DNA of 64,000 nt from Knoellia sp. p5-6-4. Its GTDB lineage: Bacteria > Actinomycetota > Actinomycetes > Actinomycetales > Dermatophilaceae. The stretch covers positions 802,437-866,436 of the forward strand of contig NZ_JARGZF010000001.1 of assembly GCF_029222705.1 (NCBI RefSeq), in the 5' to 3' direction. The position numbers were made by a program, and so were the translations under genes. The notes beneath the pieces are model-generated. The model worked only from the letters and a program-made list of their open reading frames with translations, searched no databases and was not told the DNA's origin. Shown here piece after piece: positions 1 to 7,940 of the stretch (position 1 is the first letter of the stretch; each line of letters opens with the position of its first letter).

Positions 1-469
1 GGCAGCCGTCGACACCGCCACCGGCCGCGAGCGCTGGAGCCGTCGGGCGGCTGCCGGCTACACGACCGGCTACCGCGACGTGGACCTCGACACCGAGCAG
101 CCGCACGCCGGTCTGGCCGGTGACACGGTCGCCCTGCCCGGGCGGGACCTGAGGGCCCGCGACGTCGTGCTCGGCGTGGACGCCAGGACAGGACGTGAGC
201 GGTGGCGGCTCGAGGTCGGACAGGAGCAGGCGGTGGGTCTCGACCGCGCTGTCGGCATCAACCCGGCGGAGGGCGACCTGCCCGCCACGCAGGGCCAGAG
301 GTGGCTGCTGGCCCTCGACGCGCTCAGTGGTGACCGACTGTGGCAGCACCAACTGCGGGCAGAGCCGCGCGGCGAGGCGAGACCTGACCAGCACCTCGCT
401 GCCGACCCGGCTCGTGCGCAGACGGTCGTGGCCGACCTGCCCGGGGTCCCCCGGGGCGGCTGCTACTGA
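1..469 (+). CDS. PQQ-type beta-propeller repeat protein, C-terminal part
   Basis: Only the last ~155 residues lie in the window. The frame is open from base 2 and ends at TGA 467-469. The segments VDTATGRERW, VDARTGRERW and LALDALSGDRLWQHQL have the spacing and the Gly-x-x-x-Trp ends of PQQ-like (quinoprotein/WD-like) propeller blades. In actinobacteria such propellers are usually secreted or membrane-anchored and often lack bound PQQ, so no enzymatic activity is inferred. The N-terminus, and any signal peptide, lies outside the window. The 3' end overlaps the converging sensor-kinase gene by 7 nt. Confidence 0.7.
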   Translation, partial: AAVDTATGRERWSRRAAAGYTTGYRDVDLDTEQPHAGLAGDTVALPGRDLRARDVVLGVDARTGRERWRLEVGQEQAVGLDRAVGINPAEGDLPATQGQRWLLALDALSGDRLWQHQLRAEPRGEARPDQHLAADPARAQTVVADLPGVPRGGCY

Positions 470-2550
470 GGCGCCACGCTCGCGGCTCGAGCCGCGGGCA
501 GGAAGACCCGCACCGTGGTGCCCTCCCCCTCGGACGAGGCGACGAACATCTGGCCGCCGTGGCCCTCGACGATGGTGCGCACGATGGCCAGGCCCAGCCC
601 GGTGCCCGGGATCGCCTGGGCCGTGGCGTTGCTCGCACGGAAGAACCGGCTGCCGAGGCGCTCGAGGTCGTCGTGCGGGATGCCGATCCCCGTGTCGGTG
701 ACCGAGATGGCGATGCGGTCGCCGCTGCTCTCGGCACTGATCCGCACCTGTCCGCCGGCCGGGGTGAACTTGACCGCGTTGGAGCCGAGGTTGATCAGCG
801 CGCGCTCGAAATGGGTGCGGTCGACGTGGACGCACAGGTCCGCGTCCGGCGGGTCCACCACGAGCTCGAGGTCCCCGTTCGCGGCGGCCGGACGCAGCAC
901 CTCGACGACGTCGTGGACGATGTCGGCGAGCGCCACGTCTTCGGGCTTGGCGTGCAGACCCGACGTCTCGATCTTGTTGAGCACCAACAGGTCCTCGATG
1001 AGTCCGCGCAGCCGAGCGGTGTTCCGGCCGATGACGCCGAGCGCGCCGAGCTGGGGCTCGGTGAGCCGGCCGTAGTCACCGTCCTCGAGCAGCTCGAGGT
1101 AGCCGCTGATCGACGTCAGGGGCGTGCGCAGCTCGTGGCTGACCGTGGCCATGAAGTCGGTCTTCTGCCGGTCGAGCGCGGTGAGCCGGGTGACCTGCTC
1201 GTCCTGCATCTGCACCAGCCGCGCGGAGACGATGCCCTGGGCGATGTAGGACACGCACTGCTGCACGCCCTGGATCTCGTAGCGGCGCCAGCGCCGCGGC
1301 AGCTCGACGGTCATGAGCGCGAGCACGCCGAGGCCTCGCTCGCCGACGCCGACGGGGACCATGAGCAGGGCGCGGGCGCCGGTGGCCCGGTGGTAGGCCG
1401 CGACCCGCTGCTCGTCCCGCACCGCGGGGTCGAGCATGTCCGGGAGGCGGAAGACCGTGGCCTCACGACGCAGCTCGTCGTTGACCGCGGCCACCTGTCC
1501 CATGAGCGAGGGCGGCAGCGGGGGCAGCGGCGGCAGGTCGTCACGGTGCCACTGTGCGCTGCCCTCGACGGCCCCGCCGTCGTCGACGGTGTAGAGGAGC
1601 ACCCGGTCGAGGGACAGGCCCGTGCCGAGCGAGGCACACACGAGCTCGAGTGCCTCGGCGATCTGGTCGACCGAGCGCACCCGGCGGGCCACGTCGAGGG
1701 TGAGCTGGTGGATGAGCAGCATCTGTGCCTGCTCCTCCTGGAGCAGCTGCCGGCTGCGGACGAGCTCGTTGTAGTCGGCGGCCAGCGCCCGGATCTCCGA
1801 CGACCCCGTGTGCTCGTCGGCGCGGACCACCCGGTCGCCGTCGCGCTGGCGCCGGACCACGGCCCGCAGGTGCACCAGCGGCTCCACCATCGACGCGGTG
1901 ACGAGGCGGCCCCCGAAGAACACGATGAGCAGCGCGAGGAGGCCGCCGACCACCGCGACGGCGGCGACCACCCACACCGACGCACGCGAGAGGGTGCGCG
2001 CCACCTGGCGGTCCTCGTCCAGGGCGCTCGCCAGGGTCTGGTTGGCCTCGTCGAACTCGGCGAAGTTCTCCAGCGCTGGTGTCTCCGCGGCCTGGCGGGC
2101 CGCCGCGGACCCCCCGCTCGCGGGCTCGGCCGCGCCCGCTGCCGCGAACCACGCCCGCACAGCTCCGCGCTCGCGGTCGAGCAGCACGGCATACCGGGCC
2201 TGGTCGTCGTCACTGATCTCGTCACGGTCGAGGTCGTGGCGCACGGCCCGCAGCAGCGCGTCGACCTGCGCCTCCCTGGCGCCCCAGTCTGCGGCCTCGC
2301 CGCCGGTGGCACCGTCCATGGCCGCGTGCCACGCGGCCTGGGCCTGCGTCATCGCCAGCAGGGCCTCGCTGTTGTGCTGGTATGCCGGGCCGAGGGCGAG
2401 GGTGAGCTGGCGGACGTTGCGCTGCTCGCCGCGGGCGACCACGAGCGCGGTGGCGACCACGGCGGGGATGAGCACCAGCAGCACCAGGACGAGCACCCGG
2501 ACCTGCGTCGCCGCGGACACCTGGACGACCTGGCGCAGCCGCTGCCTCAC
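463..2550 (-). CDS. membrane sensor histidine kinase with HAMP, GAF and HisKA/HATPase domains
   Basis: A 695-residue sensor kinase. TM1 is at about residues 18-39, an extracellular all-helical segment at 40-188, TM2 at ~192-213, then HAMP, a GAF-like domain (~280-440) and the HisKA box SHELRTPL with phospho-acceptor His ~472. The HATPase part has NLGSNAVKF (N box), DTGIGIP (G1) and GTGLGLAIV (G2). The GTG start at 2550 overlaps the glycosyltransferase stop as GTGA. The frame stays open further upstream, but that stretch is antisense-like and lies inside the glycosyltransferase gene. It is the last gene of a four-gene operon that begins with a receiver protein, its likely phosphorylation partner. 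The stimulus is unknown. The periplasmic helical domain resembles those of chemoreceptor-type sensors. Confidence 0.9.
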   Translation of the reverse strand: MRQRLRQVVQVSAATQVRVLVLVLLVLIPAVVATALVVARGEQRNVRQLTLALGPAYQHNSEALLAMTQAQAAWHAAMDGATGGEAADWGAREAQVDALLRAVRHDLDRDEISDDDQARYAVLLDRERGAVRAWFAAAGAAEPASGGSAAARQAAETPALENFAEFDEANQTLASALDEDRQVARTLSRASVWVVAAVAVVGGLLALLIVFFGGRLVTASMVEPLVHLRAVVRRQRDGDRVVRADEHTGSSEIRALAADYNELVRSRQLLQEEQAQMLLIHQLTLDVARRVRSVDQIAEALELVCASLGTGLSLDRVLLYTVDDGGAVEGSAQWHRDDLPPLPPLPPSLMGQVAAVNDELRREATVFRLPDMLDPAVRDEQRVAAYHRATGARALLMVPVGVGERGLGVLALMTVELPRRWRRYEIQGVQQCVSYIAQGIVSARLVQMQDEQVTRLTALDRQKTDFMATVSHELRTPLTSISGYLELLEDGDYGRLTEPQLGALGVIGRNTARLRGLIEDLLVLNKIETSGLHAKPEDVALADIVHDVVEVLRPAAANGDLELVVDPPDADLCVHVDRTHFERALINLGSNAVKFTPAGGQVRISAESSGDRIAISVTDTGIGIPHDDLERLGSRFFRASNATAQAIPGTGLGLAIVRTIVEGHGGQMFVASSEGEGTTVRVFLPAARAASVAPQ

Positions 2551-3989
2551 GAGGTCTCCTCGTTGAAGCCCGTGCGCGTCATGACGCCCCACACCTGCTT
2601 CTTGCCGCGCAGGCTCGCCCACCAGCCCTCGAGGCGCCACCAGACGGTCAGCTGGCGGAAGCCGACGTTCTCGAGCACCGAGGCCACGAGCGCGATGCCG
2701 AGGTCCCGCCAGCGCTCGTGGCGGTGGAAGGCCCATTCCTCCAGCGTCATCGCCGCCAGCGTCACGAAGGACGCGTAGCCGTAGGCCAGGGCGAGGAAGA
2801 GCAGCGCGAACGGCACGTTGATCACGTCGAGAGCCAGGGCGATCGGCACGACGACGATCCCGTAGAGCTCGAGCAGCGGGGCGACGAGCTCGAAGAGCCA
2901 GTAGTACGGCAGTGCCACCAGGCCGACGCGGCCGTAGCGCGGCCGGAGCAGCATGCCGCGGTACTGCCAGAGGGTCTCCCAGAGCCCCCGCTGCCAGCGT
3001 CGGCGCTGGTTGCGCAGCACCCGGAACGTCGACGGCACCTCCGTCCACGACACCGGCTCGGGCACGAACTCGACCCGGTAGTCGACGTCGGCGTCGCGCA
3101 TGAGCTTGTGCATGCGCAGCACGAGCTCGAAGTCCTCGCCGATGCTGTCGGGGTCGAGCCCACCGGCCTCGACGAACGTGTCTCGCCGGTAGAGCCCGAA
3201 GGCGCCGCTGATGAGGATGAGCCCGCCGAAGCGCGACCACCCGGCGCGCCCGACGAGGAAGGCACGGAGGTACTCCACCACCTGGATCCGCGGCATCCAC
3301 GGCTTCGGCATGGCGACCGACACGATCCTCCCGGCGACCACCCGGCAGCCGTTGACGGGCCGGATCGTCCCTCCGGTGGCGATGACGCGGGTGGGGTCGT
3401 CGGCGAAGGGCTTGGCCACCCGCAGCAGCGCGTCGGGCTCGAGGATCGAGTCGGCGTCGATCATCGCGACCAGCGGCTCGGTGGCCGCGTTGACGCCGAC
3501 GTTGCTGGCCTCCGAGCGCCCGGAGTTCTCCTTGCGCACGACGATGAGGCGGGTGCGGCCGTCACGCGGCACGTACTGACCGAGCACCCTCGCCCGCACC
3601 GGGATGTCCTGCGGCACGTCGCGCGGCAGCTCGACGAGGTCGAAGGCCTCCTCCAGGCGGGCGAACGTCGCGTCGGTGCTGCCGTCGTCGACGACGACGA
3701 CCTCGTGCCCGGGGTAGCGCAGGGACAGCAGCGCCTTGACCGAGGTGACGATGCCCGCCTCCTCGTTGTGCGCCGGCACGACCACCGAGACACCCGGCGT
3801 GAGCTCACCGCCGAGGGCGTCGACCACGGTCTTGCGGCTGCGCACGTGCGACCGGAAGCCCAGCGCCCCCAACAGGATCAGCACCAGGTAGGAGGTGTTG
3901 ATGAGCACGAAGTAGGCCAGCACCGGCACCGCGGTGACGTCCATCAGCCAGACCACGGCACCGCGCAGCGGCTCCAGCAGCTCCCTCAC
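2547..3989 (-). CDS. membrane family 2 glycosyltransferase (polysaccharide-synthase type)
   Basis: A 480-residue processive-type GT2. An N-terminal TM pair (~12-46) precedes the GT-A domain, with VSVVVPAHNEE at ~67, VVVVDDGSTD at ~97 and the metal-binding DAD in MIDADSI. GEDFELVLRMH and QRRRWQRG match the D and Q-x-x-RW motifs of cellulose/hyaluronan/poly-GlcNAc-like synthases. Several TM helices follow from ~330. The start GTG 3989 overlaps the HEAT gene stop as GTGA; the longer open frame upstream is Arg/Ala-rich nonsense, so the short form was chosen. Family knowledge places it at the cytoplasmic membrane using a nucleotide sugar. The polymer cannot be told from sequence. Its place between a HEAT protein and a two-component pair suggests regulated synthesis. 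Confidence 0.88.
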   Translation of the reverse strand: MRELLEPLRGAVVWLMDVTAVPVLAYFVLINTSYLVLILLGALGFRSHVRSRKTVVDALGGELTPGVSVVVPAHNEEAGIVTSVKALLSLRYPGHEVVVVDDGSTDATFARLEEAFDLVELPRDVPQDIPVRARVLGQYVPRDGRTRLIVVRKENSGRSEASNVGVNAATEPLVAMIDADSILEPDALLRVAKPFADDPTRVIATGGTIRPVNGCRVVAGRIVSVAMPKPWMPRIQVVEYLRAFLVGRAGWSRFGGLILISGAFGLYRRDTFVEAGGLDPDSIGEDFELVLRMHKLMRDADVDYRVEFVPEPVSWTEVPSTFRVLRNQRRRWQRGLWETLWQYRGMLLRPRYGRVGLVALPYYWLFELVAPLLELYGIVVVPIALALDVINVPFALLFLALAYGYASFVTLAAMTLEEWAFHRHERWRDLGIALVASVLENVGFRQLTVWWRLEGWWASLRGKKQVWGVMTRTGFNEETS

Positions 3990-5047
3990 CGCAGCACCCC
4001 CTGCAGGGCCGCCACGCTGAGCGCGCTCTGCACCGACCGCTCGTCGGCGGCGGCGTCGAGCGCTGCGCGACCCGGCTCGCCCAGCTGCACCAGCGAGGTC
4101 GCGGCGATCTCCGCCAGCCGTGGGTCGGCGTCGCGCAGCAGCGCCGCGAGGGTGGGCACTGCTGCGGGCTCGCCGAGGCTGCCGAGCGCGGCCGCGCACC
4201 GGCGGCGCAGCGCCTGCGGGTGCTCGACCTGGGTGTGCCGGGCCAGCGCCGCGACGTCGTCGGCGCGACCGATGCTCCCCAGGGCCCTGGCGGCGTAGGA
4301 GCGGACCGCGAGGTCGGGGTCGGCGGCGAGCAGCCGGCGCAGCACGGGCAGCGGCCGGGTGAAGCTGGCTGCGCCGCAGAGGTGGGCGGCGACCGCGCGG
4401 GTGCGCGCGTCAGGGTCGTCGAGCGCGTCGGCCAACGCACCGGAGATGCCGACGCCCATGCCCAGCAGCGCGTCCGCGGCCAGTCCCGCCGGCAGTCCCG
4501 CGCCGGGTGCGCCGACGGCCTCGAGCAGCGGTGCAGCCGCGCGCGCGTCACCGATCAGCCCCAGGGCATAGGCGGCGCTCGCCCGCACCTCGGGAGCCCT
4601 GTCGGCGAGCGACTCGACCAACGGGTCGACGGCATCCGGCACGCGGCTCACCCCCAGCAGCTGGGCCGCCCGGGCGCGGCGGACCGGTGAACGGTGGCGC
4701 AGGTCGGCCAGCGCGTGGGCCAGGGCCCCCTGGCGGTCGAGCACCTCCACGAGCTGCTCGGCGGGCAGGCCGCGGACCTTGCCCAGCAGCCCGGTCACCG
4801 CCTCGACGAGGGCCGCGACGGACCGCCCCGAGGCGCCGGCGAGCAGGCTGCGGCTGCGTCCGTCGGCATCCTCCCCCGCGGAGAGCGCGATGAGGTGGGG
4901 GCGCAGCGGCGCGAGGAGGACCGCCTGCCGGCGGGCCCGCCCCTCACGGCCGACCTTCGTCAGCACCAGGGTGGCCGCCAGCGCGGCACAGCACAGCAGG
5001 ACGGCAGCGGTGGCGAGGAGGGTGACCGGGGCGCCGGTCACGCCCAT
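3986..5047 (-). CDS. membrane-anchored HEAT-repeat protein
   Basis: About 353 residues. One N-terminal TM (VTLLATAAVLLCCAALAATL) is followed by a cytoplasmic-type body of repeated two-helix units. Typical units are RRARAAQLLGVSRVPDAVDP, VRASAAYALGLIGDARAAAP and VRSYAARALGSIGRADDVAA: HEAT/PBS-lyase-like repeats that form scaffolds. ATG 5047 and GTG 5041 are both in frame. The GTG would overlap the receiver stop as GTGA, exactly like the next two junctions, so it is a serious alternative. The context suggests a scaffold that links the receiver/kinase to the glycosyltransferase; this is inference. The same four-gene neighbourhood appears to recur in actinobacteria, but that is memory, not a search. 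Confidence 0.82.
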   Translation of the reverse strand: MGVTGAPVTLLATAAVLLCCAALAATLVLTKVGREGRARRQAVLLAPLRPHLIALSAGEDADGRSRSLLAGASGRSVAALVEAVTGLLGKVRGLPAEQLVEVLDRQGALAHALADLRHRSPVRRARAAQLLGVSRVPDAVDPLVESLADRAPEVRASAAYALGLIGDARAAAPLLEAVGAPGAGLPAGLAADALLGMGVGISGALADALDDPDARTRAVAAHLCGAASFTRPLPVLRRLLAADPDLAVRSYAARALGSIGRADDVAALARHTQVEHPQALRRRCAAALGSLGEPAAVPTLAALLRDADPRLAEIAATSLVQLGEPGRAALDAAADERSVQSALSVAALQGVLR

Positions 5048-5424
5048 GCCCGGGCCAGCATGGTGTTGACCCGGTGCAGCAGCTCGCGCGGGCTGAAGGG
5101 CTTGATGACGTAGTCGTCGGCGCCGATCGCGAAACCGGTGTCGACGTCGCTGTCGCGCGACTTGGCGCTCAGCATCAGCACCGGCACCCGCGGGTGGTCG
5201 CTCTCGCGGATCTTGCGGAGCACGTCGAAGCCGGACAGGCCCGGCATCATCACGTCGAGCACCGCCAGGTGGGGCGGCTCGGACTCGAACGCCTCCCACG
5301 CGGCAAGGCCGTCGGCAACGGCCCGAACCGCATACCCCGCCTGGGAGAGCTTGAACTCGACGAGCTCGCGGATGTCGGCGTCGTCGTCGGCGACGAGTAC
5401 TCGGCACCCCTCACGTGTGGACAC
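5038..5424 (-). CDS. single-domain response regulator (receiver)
   Basis: A 128-residue CheY-like receiver with no output domain. The acidic pair is in VADDDADIRE, the phospho-acceptor is Asp57 in LAVLDVMMPG, and the conserved Thr/Ser and Lys are in LMLSAKS and VIKPFSP. The GTG start at 5424 is preceded by GAGAGG about 8 nt upstream. As the first gene of the operon, and with the sensor kinase as the last, it is the probable phosphorylation target. With no DNA-binding domain it presumably acts by protein contact, possibly with the HEAT protein or the glycosyltransferase. The 82-nt upstream gap should hold the operon promoter, but no convincing -35/-10 pair was recognised. Confidence 0.92.
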   Translation of the reverse strand: MSTREGCRVLVADDDADIRELVEFKLSQAGYAVRAVADGLAAWEAFESEPPHLAVLDVMMPGLSGFDVLRKIRESDHPRVPVLMLSAKSRDSDVDTGFAIGADDYVIKPFSPRELLHRVNTMLARAWA

Positions 5425-5506
5425 TGCCGTTACCTCTCGTTACTGCGTGGTTGCGTCGAGGCAAAAGTAGTCCAGTCTTCACCGATTATCCCGCTTTGCG
5501 GGCGTT

Positions 5507-6145
5507 TCACGGCGGGGGCGCGGCCTCCGGATGCCCCCGCCGCCGCTCGCGCCGCCTGCGCCACCCCGTCAGCAGCACCAGCCCTCCCGCGACCGCCGCC
5601 GGCACGCCGACGACCACGGGGAGCACGCCGCCGCTGTTGACGTCGATGTGCTCGCCGACGGTGAGTCGCACCGGCGCGCTCACCGCCACCCCCGTGCCCT
5701 CCGGCTGGCTCACCGTCACCCACAGCAGCAGGGGCCCGCTGTCGACGGCCTGCACCTGCCACACGGGAGCGGTGGTCGCGCCGGGGGCGAGCTCGTCGAG
5801 GAACACCGTGCGCGCCGTGCACCAGTCCTCCGGGTCGACGTAGCGCGCGGGGTCGGTGCCGACGACGTCGATGTGGGCGATCAGGCCGCGCAGGGGCGTG
5901 GGGCCGTCGTTCTCGATGGTGGAGACCAGCTCGAAGCCCTGCCCCACGCCGACCGCGACGTCCTGGCGGTCGAGGGTGACGGTGACCGGCGGTGGTACGC
6001 CGGCAGCGGTCGCGACCGCGCCCGCAGCACGCGGCGGCGTTGCGCTCGACGGCGTTGCACCCAGGGCAGCGCCGACAAGGAGGGCGCCGGTGACGAGGGC
6101 GAGGACCCCGAGCCCACGGGCCAGCACGGCCCGCCCCCGGTTCAC
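5507..6145 (-). CDS. exported Ig-fold-like membrane protein of ABC operon
   Basis: 212 residues. An N-terminal hydrophobic segment (GLGVLALVTGALLVGAALGA) acts as signal or anchor. A beta-rich ectodomain carries a conserved-looking FELVSTIENDGPTPLRGL, reminiscent of CARDB/NEW3-type Ig folds. A second TM near the C-terminus (VLPVVVGVPAAVAGGLVLL) precedes a strongly basic tail (WRRRRERRRG). The start GTG 6145 overlaps the permease stop as GTGA. It is the third gene of an ATPase-permease-ectodomain operon, so it is probably an accessory extracytoplasmic subunit. I cannot name a family. A short 5-bp GC stem at 5490-5502, just past the stop, may help end the transcript. Confidence 0.75.
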   Translation of the reverse strand: MNRGRAVLARGLGVLALVTGALLVGAALGATPSSATPPRAAGAVATAAGVPPPVTVTLDRQDVAVGVGQGFELVSTIENDGPTPLRGLIAHIDVVGTDPARYVDPEDWCTARTVFLDELAPGATTAPVWQVQAVDSGPLLLWVTVSQPEGTGVAVSAPVRLTVGEHIDVNSGGVLPVVVGVPAAVAGGLVLLTGWRRRRERRRGHPEAAPPP

Positions 6146-6927
6146 GACCGCCCCCGCGGCACCAGCGTCAGCCGGCCGGCGGCGAGGAGGGCCAGCGCGG
6201 GCAGCGCGACCGCCGCCACCACCAGGGGCGTCAGCAGCCCCAGGTCCTGGCCGATCGGGTGCCCCTGGAGCACCATCTGGTCGAGGTAGGGGAAACCCTG
6301 CGTGAACGGGTCCAGGCGCTGCACCGCCTCCCCCGCCCAGCCACGCAGCGAGGCCGCCGGCATCATCGCCGGGGCGTGCAGGGCCAGCAGCAGGAAGAGC
6401 GCCAGCCCCAGGCTCGTGCGCTGCGAGCCGGCCCACAGGCTGAGGAGCAGCCCGAGGCCGCCGAGGAAGAGCGCCATCAGCGTGCCGACGAGCAGGCTGG
6501 CGAGCAGCACCTCGCCGAGCCGGCTGACCCCGCGTCCGAGGATCCACAGGTAGGGAAGCGCGAAGAGGTATGCCGCGGCCCACAGCGTGAGCGCGGAGAG
6601 CCCCTTGCCCGCGACCAGCGACCGGCGGGGCACCGGCGTCAGCAGCAGGCTCTCGAGGGTGCCCCGCTCGCGCTCGCCGCTGACCGCGTCGGCGCACCAC
6701 AGGACGACGAGCAGGCCGCCCACCGTCAGCACCACCCGCACGACCAGCGCCAGAGCCTCCCGCTGCTCCAGGAACGTCAGGGCCTCGTTGGTCGCGGCGA
6801 GGTAGGTCGTGACGCTCAGCAGCAGGGTGTAGGCGAGCATCAGCAGCAGCCCACGGCCGGTCAGCCAGTTGTCGCGGATCTCCCGCCAGGCCACGACACC
6901 GGCAGCCCTGACACCGGCGGCCCTCAT
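6142..6927 (-). CDS. ABC transporter permease (ABC-2 type)
   Basis: 261 residues with about six TM helices. The cytoplasmic N-terminus VAWREIRDNWLTGRGLLL and the segment SGERERGTLESLLLTPVPRR after TM2 are the hallmark of ABC-2 export permeases, the latter being the conserved E-R-x-x-G-T-L-E/L-x-x-L block. ATG 6927 overlaps the ATPase stop (ATGA), so the two are translationally coupled. The substrate is unknown. The partner membrane protein downstream suggests export or assembly of an envelope component, or drug/lipid export. Confidence 0.88.
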   Translation of the reverse strand: MRAAGVRAAGVVAWREIRDNWLTGRGLLLMLAYTLLLSVTTYLAATNEALTFLEQREALALVVRVVLTVGGLLVVLWCADAVSGERERGTLESLLLTPVPRRSLVAGKGLSALTLWAAAYLFALPYLWILGRGVSRLGEVLLASLLVGTLMALFLGGLGLLLSLWAGSQRTSLGLALFLLLALHAPAMMPAASLRGWAGEAVQRLDPFTQGFPYLDQMVLQGHPIGQDLGLLTPLVVAAVALPALALLAAGRLTLVPRGRS

Positions 6928-7751
6928 GGCTGGTCCTCGGTGAGGGCGAGGAAGGCCTCGCCGAGCCGGCCGCCGCCCGCGCTGGCCGCATCGATGCCGT
7001 TGGCCCGCAACACCTCCAGGGCCCGGTCGAGGTCGTCGACAGGCACCTCGAGGGCGCCCCGCTCCGGCTGGCCCGCCGCTCGGCTCACCGTCTCGGCCAC
7101 CGTGCCGTCGGAGACGACCCGCCCGCGGTTGAGGATGACCACGCGGTGGCAGACCTGCTCGACCTCGGCGAGGAGGTGCGAGCTGAGCACCACGGTGACG
7201 CCGCGCTCCCCGGCGACCCGCGTCACGAGCGCCAGCACCTGCCGCTGGCCGGCCGGGTCGAGGCCGAGCGTCGGCTCGTCGAGGAAGACGACCTCGGGGT
7301 CGTTGACCAGGGCCCGGGCGATCCCGAGCCGCTGGCGCATGCCCCGGCTCATCGACCGGATGGGCGTGGAGCCCTGCGCGGCCAGGCCCACCTCCCCGAG
7401 CAGCCGCCGGGCCGCAGCCACCGCGTCCGGTCGCCGCAGGCCGAAGAGCTGGCCGTGGTAGACCAGCCACTCCTCGCCGGTCTGCGACCCCGGGTAACCC
7501 GCGCTCTCCGGCAGGACGCCCACCCGCCGGCGGATCCCCGACGGGTCGGTATGCGGGACGTCGGCGACGGAGAAGCTGCCCGCGTCGGGGGCCAGCACGG
7601 TGCTGAGCATGCGGATCGCCGTGGTCTTGCCGGCACCGTTGGGCCCGAGGAAGCCCACCACGGTCCCGCGCTCCACGGCGAGGGTCAGCGACTCGACGGC
7701 CACCGTGGCCCCATAGCTCTTGCGCAGCCCGCTCGCGACGATCGCGTCCAT
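6924..7751 (-). CDS. ABC transporter ATP-binding protein
   Basis: 275 residues. Walker A is GFLGPNGAGKTT (~35-46), the signature MSRGMRQRLG, Walker B VVFLDEPTLGLDP, and the switch His is in VVLSSHLL. This is the layout of ABC-2/DrrA-like exporters, with a short C-terminal regulatory segment. The ATG at 7751 was chosen over the longer frame because GGGGGAGG precedes it by 5 nt. It heads the three-gene exporter operon. The promoter should lie between it and the rho terminator hairpin. Confidence 0.9.
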   Translation of the reverse strand: MDAIVASGLRKSYGATVAVESLTLAVERGTVVGFLGPNGAGKTTAIRMLSTVLAPDAGSFSVADVPHTDPSGIRRRVGVLPESAGYPGSQTGEEWLVYHGQLFGLRRPDAVAAARRLLGEVGLAAQGSTPIRSMSRGMRQRLGIARALVNDPEVVFLDEPTLGLDPAGQRQVLALVTRVAGERGVTVVLSSHLLAEVEQVCHRVVILNRGRVVSDGTVAETVSRAAGQPERGALEVPVDDLDRALEVLRANGIDAASAGGGRLGEAFLALTEDQP

Positions 7752-7875
7752 GGGTGCCTCCCCCGGGGGACAGCCGGTGCCCGGCCCCCAGCGGGGCAAG
7801 GTCCCCTCGTTCGCAGTATAGGAACGCCGCCGCACGGCCGAGGCCTGAATCAGCGCCCCGGGGCATGCCGCCGAC

Positions 7876-7917
7876 GACGGCAGCCCGCCACCGCCGAGGC
7901 GGTGACGGGCTGCCGTC
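7876..7917 (-). terminator. rho-gene terminator hairpin
   Basis: A near-perfect inverted repeat of about 20 bp per arm. GACGGCAGCCCG pairs with CGGGCTGCCGTC and CACCGCC with GGCGGTG around a 2-nt loop. It lies 24 nt downstream of the rho stop. No T-tract follows, as is common in high-GC actinobacteria. Confidence 0.75.
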
Positions 7918-7940
7918 AGAGGAGAGCGCGCAGGCGGGTC

